Assembly (NCBI RefSeq): GCF_030272615.1
Contig: NC_081406.1
Span: 189,561,391-189,625,390 of the forward strand
DNA: 64,000 nucleotides
Source of the DNA: Cryptomeria japonica
Lineage: Eukaryota; Streptophyta; Pinopsida; Cupressales; Cupressaceae
Direction: 5' to 3'
Positions 1-10,007 of the stretch are shown piece after piece. The notes below the pieces were generated by a model. That model saw only the letters and a list, made by a program, of their open reading frames with translations. It did not search any database and was not told the DNA's origin. The translations under genes were made by a program, and so were the position numbers. Numbering within the stretch: position 1 is the first letter of the stretch; every line of letters begins with the position of its first letter.

Positions 1-78
1 TCACATGGATTGAATATCTTTCAATCCTAACCCTTGTTAAGATTGTTCAATCTTAAACCTTCATTTCCCCATTTCTTC

Positions 79-86
79 TATAAATA
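79..86 (+). promoter_or_regulatory. Candidate TATA box upstream of the element A extra ORF
   Basis: TATAAATA stands about 340 bp before the coiled-coil frame and is followed by a purine-rich leader. It could drive a subgenomic transcript of the extra ORF. The sequence match is the only evidence. Confidence 0.2.
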
Positions 87-416
87 GAACCCTTCTCCTC
101 AAGCAAAGAAGGAAGCATTAGAGTATTATTGCTATACTGGTATTAGTATAGAGATTTTTCATAGCATCACTATCTACGCTTGCATAGCATTTTCTTATCA
201 TTTTCAACCATCTTGAATCTCCCTATGACATCCATGGCTATTGCTAAAAGATGAGAGCTACACTCATGTGGAACTTGAAGAGGAGAGGAACAAGGGAGGA
301 GCAACTATGAGCATCTTTATTAGCATTTGGAGGAGTATAGTTTATCTATTCTATGTTTGTATGCTTTCTATTTCATGCTTAATATCTCTCTTGATATGCC
401 TGTTTAGGATAATCTT

Positions 417-1472
417 TTGTTGCTAACACTAACGTCGTTTCTTGTGCTCTTGTGTGTGTTGCCATCAAACATATTTTCTAATCCTTTTTGTAGAGGATCA
501 GAATCTAAGAAAGAAGTTGAAGTGAAGGAACCTAAACAGAAAAAGGAGGAAGAGAAAGAGAAAATAGAGGAGAAGTTAGTTGATGAAAAGGAAAAAGAAA
601 TTGTTAAGCAACAAATTGATGATGAGGATGACACAATAGGCATCGAAGGGCCTATAGATGTAGAAAATATGAGTGCATCTAAACTCATGGATATTGCAAC
701 AGTTATGCAATCTAGAGCTCAGAAGAAAAGATTAAAAGAGCGAAGGAAGGAAGTTGAAACAATTCAAACCACCATTGAAATATTGTCAAGTTTTCTACCA
801 GAGACTGACATTGGAAATTTGTCAACTCCTATCAACAAGCTTGGTTAGTTGGTTACTGATGCATTTGACCAACTGAAGTCCCTTGAAGAAGCTACTCAAA
901 CTTTAGCTGTGAAGAATTACAAGAGGAAAAGGGGAGAGCAAATAATGAAAGATATTGATACAGGTAAGATTGATTTATCTTCGAATAAATATCTTTTGAG
1001 GACTACTATTGAAACAAGAGGAAGGATACTAAACTATACATCTAACATTTTATTTTTCTACACTAATTTGATTAAGAGGCAAGAAGAGACAAAACATGAA
1101 CTGGAAAGGATATGTACTGCCTACATACCTTTACAAAACTCAGTCTTAGCATTTGGAAAATCAGTTGATGATTTGCAAAATTGGTTAGATATCTATGATT
1201 GTGAACAAGTTAAGAGACTCTGATACCTGTAGGAATTGAAGAACCAATTGAGACCCAAAGTGGACATCTTGCAACGGGCATACAGGGATGCAGAAATAGT
1301 TTTGGCAACTCCAGAGATGAGCATAGTGGATGCGATGGAAGAATTCGCTGCACAGGTTATGACAACCATTGAGATCACTGATACCTTATTGGAAAAATGG
1401 GAAAATGATTTTTCTCAAATGAAGATCACTTTCAGTGACATTTTCTTGAAAATTGCAGTGAACACTCCTTGA
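417..1472 (+). pseudogene. Extra 3' ORF of element A, coiled-coil protein, broken by three stops
   Basis: One reading frame (same phase throughout) codes for about 350 residues with in-frame stops at 846-848, 1221-1223 and 1230-1232. It begins with a hydrophobic run of about 20 residues, then a very acidic and basic Lys/Glu-rich segment, then long heptad-like helices (for example the stretch holding ELERICTAY). No RT, integrase, protease or zinc-knuckle motif is present. There is no ATG at the start of the frame, so either it is spliced to an upstream exon (an acceptor-like TTTTGTAG ends at 492, and an ATG-bearing frame lies at 241-426) or the start is lost. Some Sireviruses carry an envelope-like ORF here with a membrane segment and coiled coil. 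Whether this is homologous is not shown by the sequence. Function unknown. Confidence 0.5.
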
Positions 1473-1562
1473 TAAACACTCTTATATTTTTGTATATGTA
1501 ATTTTTGATGAAAATTTTGATATAATATATATGTATTTTACTTTTCAATTTGGAATTGTTGT

Positions 1563-1713
1563 CAAAGGGGGAATAGAAATATGTATGTGTTGTAAAATTT
1601 TGTATGTATTGTTAAGGGGGAGTATAAATATGTTTATACAATTTTTGTAAGCACACTTAGTTGTAAAGTTGTAAAATTTTCTAGGTGTTGTCATCAATGC
1701 CAAAGGGGGAGAT
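1563..1713 (+). other. Three polypurine-tract copies before the element A LTR
   Basis: CAAAGGGGGAA (1563-1573), TTAAGGGGGA (1612-1621) and CAAAGGGGGAGAT (1701-1713) occur within 150 bp. The last touches the LTR start TGTTGGC and is the likely primer for plus-strand synthesis. The spacing of roughly 50 and 90 bp and the shared core suggest duplication of the tract. Confidence 0.6.
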
Positions 1714-2829
1714 TGTTGGCTTCATGATGAATGTAATGGATGACTTCATGTATTGTCATTGATGACACATGTATACACACACATATGTTCACATTGTCTT
1801 AGTTATCTTAGTTAAGCCAAACTGGTATTACTCCTAAGTCCTTTGTATTGCAAAACTGGTATTTTTTGTTTATTGAAGTTCAAATGGTTTTGAGGGTTTC
1901 TAACCAATATATATAGACAACTGATATATACGGGAATGGCTTGACACTAGCATGGGGATCCAGTGGAGATCATCAAAGAAGCAATTGGAGGACAATCGGT
2001 CTATGAGTTGGAAGAGGTTAAATCTTAACTGGTATCGGTGTTCCAACCAGTTTCACTGATTGTGTGATTAGTTAATGATGAGTTATCCCTGACTGACAAA
2101 TTTGGTGGCAATTTATGATGAGTTATGTTAGATTTTCCAGATACACTACACCTAAGAAATTGTGATATGATTCCTAACCCGATATGAAACATAATGTCTA
2201 TATAATGACATTATGATGAATTTTTTGATGATGCAAGATAGAAGTGCTATGTTGTTAAAGGCATTGTAGAGTATGTCAGTGATGCAGTTTTGAGTGAGTA
2301 GAAGAGGATCTATTCAAGCAAGTTGTGCTAATTTTAGATCACACCACCTGCTATTTTCTAATCACTACAATAGTCAAATCCCCTAATCGGTTAAGTTCTA
2401 ACAAGCTTCAATGTACAAATCCTCTAACAAGGTGATCCATTAATTTGGGTTTAAAATCCTCTACTGAGGTTACTCCTAATAGGGTACTACCTTTAATAGG
2501 GTATAACTCCTAACAGGGATTTTAGGATCTTTAACAGGATTTGCTCCTAGTAGAGCATTTTGTAGACCCTAATCGGTCAGTTACCTATTACTACAGATAG
2601 TTAACTTGTGAGTCCCATCTCACCGTGGTTTTTCCTAGTTGGGTTTCCCACGTATAAATACTTGTGTTATGGTGGATTTTTTGATATCATTTTGGATTGC
2701 ATGCATAGTGTTTAGTAAACCGATTAGCTGCCTTTACTAGTCTGTGTTTAAAGTGGTATTATTTTTGATGTCACTGATTCACCCCCCCTCCTCTCAGTGC
2801 TTTATAAGTATATCACTATCTTCAACATC
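1714..2829 (+). repeat. 3' LTR of element A
   Basis: Starts TGTTGGC right after the polypurine tract and ends near CAACATCA, where D1 gag coding sequence resumes. It contains many short CCTAACAGGG-like blocks around 2440-2560, a GTGGTTTTTCC block with GGGTTTCC near 2625-2650, and a C-rich box (GATTCACCCCCC) near 2778. The same architecture appears in LTRs E, B1, B2 and L. The 3' boundary is set to within a few bases only. Confidence 0.6.
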
Positions 2830-3229
2830 AAAGTCTATGTAGAGAGGATGATGTCATGCATTTTATTCATGACCTTTCTCCTTGCATAGAAATCACTAAA
2901 AATGAGCTTTTAGATGATGAAGATGTTCTTCCCCAATCTTCCAAAAAGGATAAGCTTGATAAAGGCAAAGAGATTCTCATTCCACATGATAGTCCTCCTT
3001 CATCTAAAAATCCTTTTCTACCTCTTTAAACATCATATTTCAAATAAATTCATGATCATGTTCCTCCATCTAGTCAATTGCAACATTCTTACAGTCATGG
3101 ATTTCATATAATTACAAAACAAGGTTTTAACTAATAAGGAATTGGGAAATTTGAGCATGGAATTTGTGTCCCTATAAACCCTCCTCCACAAACTACTACA
3201 AGAGGTCTAAGAAGTGGTACCCATCTTTC
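2830..3229 (+). pseudogene. D1 gag fragment, upstream part
   Basis: A frame beginning around 2842 reads through HDLSP and a Lys/Asp-rich stretch to TRGLRSGTHL just before solo LTR E. It is interrupted by TAA stops in the middle (near 3028 and 3048) and by two adjacent stops near 3130. The TRGLRSGT-like end is followed, after the LTR, by further gag coding sequence in a compatible frame, so both sides belong to one gene. It lacks a recognisable start because element A cut it. Confidence 0.5.
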
Positions 3230-4699
3230 TGTTGGCATTATGTGAACCGGTATGAGGACATAATGACATTGTATGTTGTCATTGATGTCAATATATTATA
3301 GAGGTGTGAACCGACATTTGTGCCAAAGTGAAGCGGTGTGGTTGTTCAAAGGTGAACCGACATATGGTTATGGGAACCAGTACATGGAAGCATTGAATGA
3401 CTACCGGTTCAAAGTCTCAACTTTAGGGTTTCTAGTTGAAGTGCTTCAAGCCTATGTGGCCCAATTGATGACTTTGTGCGATGAGTTAGCATGATAACAA
3501 TGAACAAGATTGTGTTGCCATGTAAGCCTTGTGTACATGAAGGATCGTGCATGAAGAAGATCTTGCCTATCTACCTCGGGAATATGAGAAGACTGTAAAA
3601 TGACAATAACGTGTGATGGGTAATCAGCCACCATGGAAACGGCAGAAAATGAATGATGAAGATTAATGCAGTATGCTCAATGGTCAGGATTGAACTGTTT
3701 GAATTCCTTAACCTATTAGGTTTAGGGTTTAGGGTTTATTCTTCCGACCTAACTATTTTCTATAAGGTCGATGTTGTGACTCTTTCTAGGGTTGTTGGCA
3801 AAAGTTGTGTGTGAGTATCCAAGAGAAAGGATACGTATTTCTTGCTAGACCAAAAAGGAGAGAAGTGATACTGTAGAGTGTAAGTGCAAAAGGAGAAGAG
3901 GAGCTTAAGCAGATCTGCATTGGCATTGAGTGCTATTACCAGATCATAGTAATACCTATTGATCTCTAACCACCTCAATAGTTGGAAAATCCCTTAACAG
4001 GGTAGCCCTAACCAGCTTGCTGTAAATCCTTTAATAGGGTAACTCTAAGCTACTAAGTTTGAAGTCCTTTAGCTATTGAGTTCGTGAAATCCTCTAACAA
4101 GGTAACCTTTAACAGGGTTTAACCCTTAATTGGGTATTGTAGCCATCCCTTAACCGGGTGATCTCTAACAGGATCGGTTCCTAGCAGAACCTATTGTAAT
4201 GTTTTTAACCGGACAAGGCTCCTAACAGAGCAGACTTCCAAAGAGTTCAAAAGTAGCTTGTGGGTATTCATCCCCACTGTGGTTTTTCCCAGTTGGGTTT
4301 CCACATGAAAAAATATTTGTGTCATGTGTGATGTTTTTATCTTGTGATGCTTTGCTATTGTTTGTCAAGCATATGATGGTTCTGTGTTTTATGTCTGTCA
4401 ATAAAACATGTTGAACCAGCTGCTATTATGATCTGATGATAGATTACCTGTTTATGCATAAGAGTGAACTAGTAGTGTAGTCTCAAGTTGAGTGAAAGGC
4501 TAAGTGAGTAACTAGTTAATTCTTGCATCAGACATTCTTAGCTTTACCAGTTGCACTCTCTTACAAACCGGTGTCACTGTCTGCTAGTCTTCTGAAGTGT
4601 TTGTTGTCAAACCGGCTTAAGAGAAATTTTTTGTATGTACTGATTCACCCCCCCCTCTCAGTACCGGTTTGGTACTATTTGCTCATCATTGAGTTATCA
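3230..4699 (+). mobile_element. Solo LTR E (1470 bp) inserted in D1 gag
   Basis: Begins TGTTGGCATTATG and ends GAGTTATCA, flanked by the perfect 5-bp duplication CTTTC (3225-3229 and 4700-4704). No internal domain is present, so it is a solo LTR left by recombination between two LTRs. Excising it with one CTTTC copy restores an open reading frame across the D1 gag. It has the same C-rich box and AACAGGGT-type blocks as LTRs A, B and L. The open frames within it (3273-3494, 4523-4688) carry no known motif. Confidence 0.9.
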
Positions 4700-4700
4700 C

Positions 4701-5215
4701 TTTCTATGGACGAATTCCTTAGGCTTCAAAACTTTAAAGATTACCTTCAAAAACAACAAATCAAGAGAGCCTGCAAGAATGCTTCTTATTCAAAGCGTCC
4801 TTTTTGTTCATTTCATCAAACCCATGACCATAATGCTGATGATTTCCTTGATTTTCAAAAATATATTCAAGATGGCATAGATAGTGGCAAAATTAGAATT
4901 GTGGATAATGAAACACCTTCTTCTAACAAACCCTCTTCTTCATGGGAAGACGATATTTACCATCCTGATAGATTAGCCACAAGAATCTATTAGAGATTGA
5001 AATATGACAAGAACATTTCCTTTCCTCCTCAAAATAAAAACAAAAATCTTAAGAAAGTGAAAGGTATTGAATATTGCATTTTTCATGATTTATATTTACA
5101 TTCTATTGGAAAATGTTATGCATTTAAGAAATTTGTTCAACTACAATATGATCTTGCACACATTTGTCTCACAGGAGATCTAGTTGTATTTCTTGGTAAA
5201 AACATTGTACCTTAA
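4701..5215 (+). pseudogene. D1 gag fragment, downstream part with Cys/His finger-like motif
   Basis: After solo LTR E the frame continues with DEFLRLQNFKDYLQKQQ, then FCSFHQTHDHNADDFLDF, a Cys/His pattern like the C-terminal finger of Tat/Ogre gag (usual form C-x-F/Y-H...H...C, the last Cys replaced here by Phe). A stop at 4991-4993 breaks the frame. A second finger-like segment (YCIFHDLYLHSIGKCYAF) follows at about 5075-5125 and the frame ends at 5215. RNA binding in the virus-like particle is the expected role. It is non-functional here. Confidence 0.55.
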
Positions 5216-7629
5216 CACTTATTTTCCCTTCATGTTGCTCTTCAACCTATGGTATAATTAGCCAATTTAACATGAGCTCTTTATCATTAGTGGTGGTATT
5301 GTTTCACTTTAATATACTTTGGGGCAGCAACATGAAGTCCATTTTTCTTCTTATTTCTATACATTTATTTCTATCTTTGTGCATTATTCATTATTAGATC
5401 TCTTTTCTTGCATAAGGTTATTCTCATGTGAGCATATAATTGTTCTTTGGTTTTCCTCATTGCTTGGAGAGGGGCATCCTTAATTAGTACTGCACTTCTT
5501 CGCTTTCCTACATTCTCTTGGAAATCTTACCTCTTCTATGGTTTTGATTATTTGTAAGTATTATATGCCCCTTAGCAGGGAATGATCTCTTGAGAAGTAT
5601 GTATCCCTTCCTTGAAAGGATTTGTTCCACTAGGATGACATATCACTTGAAACTAATTGCCATCAGAAAATGTGTAATATTTCTCCTTGTTCTCCTCACT
5701 TGGGGGGCAAGGATTTTCACTCCTTTCCCTTGTATCATTATTTCCTTTAGGGGCTGCATTTTTCATATATGATTATCATTTCTTACAATGGTATGCTTTT
5801 ATGATTAATCCACCGTGGGGACTATATGATGTTCTTTCTATCTTTCTTTCGAAGATTACCACTTCTTGAGACATTTATTTTACATTTACTAATGTCTTTT
5901 CTTGCATGTGATATGTAAGTTCATTGCACATTTTTTATGTTTAATCTCTTTCTAGTAGATTGTGTAAGCTCTTCTCATTGTCCCATTAGCTTGGGGGGAA
6001 AGGATCCTTCCCTCTCTCTTTCTCTAAGGGATCCACTTTGCCCTATTAAGTGGATGGTGCGAGTTCTATTACTTGATGTCATTCCTTATCTAGAATTGTT
6101 GGTTATTGACTTAAGGATTCTCTCTTATATAAGAAGTGTTAATCCTTGACTACGACCTCTTTTACACTTGGTAATGTACATCTATCATAAATCCAACCAT
6201 CCCTCTGGGGGCTAAATGTGAGTCATCCCTCATCAAGAATCCCTTTTCACCTAGAAATAGGAGGCAGGATTGCATTCTTGTTCTTTCCTTTTCTTGTTCT
6301 AGAAGATGTTACATTTGTCTAAGACAACACCTCTTGGGGGTAGATGTATTTTTTAACAAAGATATCTTCTCCTCCAAGGATCACCTTTACACTTACTACA
6401 AGATATCTCTTTTCAACTATCTTATCCTTTCTTGAAGAGTATTCCCTTTGTTGTTCGGATTTATGACATTGTTGCATGGTGGATATCTTCTTTGTGATTA
6501 AGGTAGGTATCCTTGTTTTTCTTTCCTTAAGATATCAACATTAAACTATGTTGACATCTTAAGGGGGGGCCACCCACACTTCTCCTTTGTACTATACTTC
6601 TCTCATGCATTGAATAGTGGGACATTCTTGGAACCAAAGGAAAACCTCTTAGAGCAAGATGTCGTCACTTTTTGTATAGCGGGTCATTCTCAGAACTAGA
6701 GCATGGTCTCTTAGAGTGAGATGTCTTCACTTCTTCTTGTCTTGTACAATGAGATATTCTTGGAATGAGAGGGAAACCTCTTAGAGCAAGATGTCATCAC
6801 TTTTCTCTTGTATAGTGGGTCATTCTCAGAACTAGAGCATAGTCTCTTAGAGCGAGATGATGCACTTTTCTCTTATGCGGGCTGATTATTCTCGAAACCA
6901 GAGCATGGTCTCTTATAGCGAGATATCACACCTTTCTTCACACTTGTACTATACACTCTATATAGGTTGTAGCGTACTCAAGCATAGACTTCTATGAGGC
7001 ACTTTGAACCTCACTTGCACACACGCGCATGAGGTTGAGTGGAACTCACGGAGTTTTCACTCTCTCTCTCTCTCTCTTTACATGGATCACTTAGGAAAGC
7101 TCCAGGGGCAAGATATTCCATGTCCTTTTGTCCATGGATCACATATTTTTAGGGGTGAGACATCCATGGTTTCTTTCTTCTTCACTTTTCTTCTCATGGA
7201 TTACCAAAGTGTGTATTCATGTTCTCTCTCTTATTCCTCTCATGAACTCATAGTTTTACTATTGATAGTTCATGGGTGATGTAAGATTTTCTTTTTCACA
7301 TGATTGCTTATGTTTATGTGTTGGCATTGGTCTTTGTGTCCTAATTCGTTGTTGAGACATCTAAGCTCAAGATCTCTTTGGCTAGTTAGTTTGTCATCTT
7401 GTGTCTTGTTCTGGTCATGTTTCTTTTTGCACTTTGTCTTTGTTTTGTGTGCTCTTTGATATGTCGGCATGAGTTAAGACCCTAAGATTAGGGGCTTTTT
7501 TCTCCTCAATATTAGTGGTGTCTTATACTCCTTGTGGTTTTTCTCTGCATCTCTCATCTTTATCTCTCTTTCTTCTACTTTACCGATAGTAGTGGCATAA
7601 GCCATACTCCCGCTAAAGTGGGGGCTAAA
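5216..7629 (+). other. Long non-coding 3' internal region of D1
   Basis: No reading frame with family features was seen here. The DNA has recurrent G-rich pieces (CTTGGGGGGCAAGGAT and similar near 5700, 5990 and 6560), CT-rich stretches, and a tandem repeat at 6614-6945. It ends with the polypurine tract AAAGTGGGGGCTAAA (7615-7629), which touches the 3' LTR. Element F has a similar long non-coding region before its 3' LTR. Confidence 0.55.
6614..6945 (+). repeat. Five-copy tandem repeat, 62-70 bp unit
   Basis: Units start at about 6614, 6676, 6746, 6812 and 6875. Each has a TGGGTCATTCT-like start, CTCTTAGAG in the middle and an AGATGTC-like end. Units 1 and 3 share TTGGAA and GGAAA(A)CCTC, while units 2, 4 and 5 share AACTAGAGCAT, which suggests an older two-unit block that was duplicated. 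Confidence 0.7.
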
Positions 7630-8778
7630 TGTAGTGTCATAAAATTGTGACCCCTACAATTTTAACCACATTTGGGGTCCTCACCTTGGTGATGGTATCT
7701 CCTTCCCTAACCAGGACCTATTTCTGCATTTACAACCCTTCACTCTTCCTCCTTTATGTCTTATGTCTTCTTTAGACCCTGACTAGGCCCCAAAATAGGG
7801 TAGGATAGGGGTGTGGTGTGCCTGTCCCCACCTCTTAGGGTGGCCCTATGTTAGGTCTGTCTGATCTCCTATGCATAATTTGTCGTCGAGGTTTGTTATT
7901 CCTCTTTGTCAGTCTTCGGCAGTTTAAAGTTAATCCTTGAGGCATGTATAAAAGGGAATTCAATACCCTCATTCGAGGACAGATGAACAATGAAAGGACA
8001 TACAGAGAGCATAAGGAGAAGATACAAGATTTCAAGGCCATCATCAAGAATTCAAGTCTTCTTCATTCATCCATTGTAGAAACATTACAACATTCATTTG
8101 CAAGTATGTGTGTGTGTTAGGTTTTTGTCATGTTACATGCCATTTCATACAACATTTGTGATTACATTCAAGAAGCAAAGAAATCATCATCAACAAGTTG
8201 TAGATCTACAAGGTATACATCTCCATTGTTTACATTCAAGCATTTTAAATACTTTCTTTCTAGGTTGATTCCTCAACCAGGATTTGACTAAGGCAAACCC
8301 CTATCCACAACCCCCTTTTCTTCTCTTTTTGTGTGTAGGTTGCAAGTGCACAACTATAATTACAGGTTTGGGCTTCACTTGCAGGGACGGAAGAACCCTT
8401 TTCGTTTCACGGATTTTGTGGCGGGCCATGTACATTTCTGCCATGGTCTTGATGAATTTTCTCCAAATTTGTAGGGCAGATCCATGTCAGTTTAATTAGC
8501 TCAGATCCAAAGTTACAACGTGATCCCAAATTGGTAGCACCTCATTTCACTCATTTCCTCTCTCTTTTACACATAATCAACAAGTCAACTTTCTCATTTA
8601 CAAAAGACGGTAAATTATACTTCAACCACTTGCAATCCACTCAAAATTCACATCCTTGTTTCCCTCGGATTTGGATCTAACGAATTCAACCCCTCTTTTG
8701 AATTGAAAGTTCCTCCAAAGTGAAAATAATCCCAGTGACTTCCTTTCTCTCTCCTAGGTGGGGAGTCACTAGGATCCA
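7630..8778 (+). repeat. 3' LTR of D1
   Basis: Starts TGTAGTGTCATAAAATTG after the polypurine tract and ends near GGATCCA, where minus-strand copia coding sequence resumes. It matches the LTR at 38513 over several blocks (ACCACATTTGGG, GGTTTGGGCTTCA, AATTCAACCCCTCTTTT). The right boundary is inferred from where copia C starts. Confidence 0.65.
7947..7954 (+). promoter_or_regulatory. TATA box in the D1 LTR
   Basis: TATAAAAG lies about 320 bp into the LTR. The LTRs of element F have the same octamer at 35153-35160 and 48952-48959, which supports it as the U3 promoter of the family. Confidence 0.5.
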
Positions 8779-10007
8779 ATTTTCCACTTTACACCTTCAT
8801 CAACCTTCACATTAGCACTTTCAACTATCTTCCTCAATCTCTTGTTATAACACCAATAGGCCTTACTCTTAGTAGAATAACCAAGAAATATTCCTTCATC
8901 ACTTCTAGCATCAAATTTCCCTAGATCTTCATCTCTTCTGATATAGCATTTACTACCAAAACATTTGAAATATCTAACTGTAGGAAAATGACCAAACCAT
9001 AACTCATAAGGAGTCTTACCAGTCTCACCTTTAATATGCACTTGGTTAAGGGTATACACTATAGTACTCACACCTTCTCTCCAATAGACATGCAAAACAT
9101 TTTCTTCAATCATCATGGTTCTAGTAGCTTCCTGAATTGTCCCATTCTTCCTCTCCACAACACCATTCTACTAAGGGGTCCATGGAGAAAATAACTGTCT
9201 CTTCACCACATTCTCTTCACAAAAAGAATTGAATTCACCAGAACCAAATTCACTACCTCTGTCATATCTCAGACACTTCAGCTTTTGTCCAGTCTCAATC
9301 TCAACCATAGCTTTGAAAATCTTGAACTTATCCAATGCTTCAGACTTCTCCCTTAAGAAAGTAACCAACATCATCCTTGAATATTCATCAATCAACAACA
9401 TGAAATACCAATCACCCTACAAGCTCCTCACTCTAAAGGTACCACACAAATCAGTATGCACAAGATCCAATATCCCATTCGAAGTATCATGTTTTCTTTT
9501 GAAATAAACTCTTGTCTACTTCCCTAACTAACATTCCTTACATACCGAATTAGAAGGCTTTATAATCCTTGAAAGATTTCTTAAAACTTGAGTAGAACTT
9601 ATCTTAACATGCAATCAAAATTCAAATGACACATCCTTCTATACCATAACCAACTTTCATCATCCTGGGAAATCAAACAACTTTTACCACCAACATTAAA
9701 GTGAAAGATATTACCTTTAGCCTTTATACCTGACGCAATCTCTATTTTGGAGCTACTCAAGATCTTACAATTTCCATTCTTGAATTGCAAGTCATATCCC
9801 TTATCAATTATATGTCCAACACTCTAAAGATTATGCTTTAGACCTTCAACATAAAAGACATCATCAACGTTATGCTTACCATCAAGAGAAATAGAACCTC
9901 TACCATGGATTATACCAACTTTGTCATCACCAAATGTTACTACACCACCATCATATTTTTCCATACTCACAAACTTACTCTTATCACCTATCATATGATG
10001 AGAGCAA
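8779..10007 (-). pseudogene. C pol fragment: protease remainder, GAG-pre-integrase and integrase
   Basis: On the minus strand it starts with SHHMIGDKSKFVSMEKYDGG, the segment that follows the catalytic Asp-Ser-Gly of plant copia proteases. Next comes the pre-integrase zinc region (9790-9599, WYRRMCHLNFD). The integrase core at 9401-9171 has IDEYSRMM (first catalytic Asp), DRGSEF (second) and EF/EEN. At 9158-8769 it continues with RKNGTIQEATRTM, the GKTPYELWFG block and EGIFLGYS, all typical of copia integrase. Stops break it near 9168, 9520 and 9820. It ends abruptly at the D1 LTR. Confidence 0.8.

Larger units (their letters stand above)
1..2829 (+). mobile_element. Element A: 3' half of a Sirevirus-like Ty1/copia retrotransposon
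   Basis: The stretch ends in a long LTR directly preceded by a polypurine tract, so it is the 3' end of an LTR retrotransposon whose gag-pol and 5' LTR lie left of the window. Between the left edge and the LTR there is no pol, only an extra open frame (417-1472) rich in coiled coil. Several G-rich tracts of the form AAAGGGGGA precede the LTR. Known for the family: Sireviruses (plant copia) often carry an extra 3' ORF and repeated polypurine tracts. Assignment to that group is inference from these two traits. The element appears to have landed inside the gag of element D1, which resumes at 2830. The target duplication cannot be checked because the other end is outside the window. Confidence 0.6.
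2830..8778 (+). mobile_element. Element D1: gypsy-like retrotransposon, 5' truncated, with nested insertions
   Basis: D1 consists of gag fragments (2830-3229 and 4701-5215), a long non-coding 3' internal region (5216-7629), a polypurine tract (about 7615-7629) and a 3' LTR (7630-8778). Its left part is cut by element A, and solo LTR E splits its gag. On the right it abuts the pol of copia element C, so D1 most likely inserted into C. Its LTR resembles the LTR at 38513, and its gag has the Cys/His pattern of plant Tat/Ogre-type gypsy elements. No RT or integrase was found between gag and the 3' LTR, so it is either non-autonomous or deleted. Confidence 0.6.

Noticed and set aside
6614-6945. 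Five spaced repeats considered as a CRISPR array
   Set aside because: Whole 62-70-bp units are repeated without spacers; they belong to a retrotransposon internal region.
2830-8778. A target duplication for D1 and for element A
   Set aside because: Only one end of each is in the window, so no duplication can be shown.
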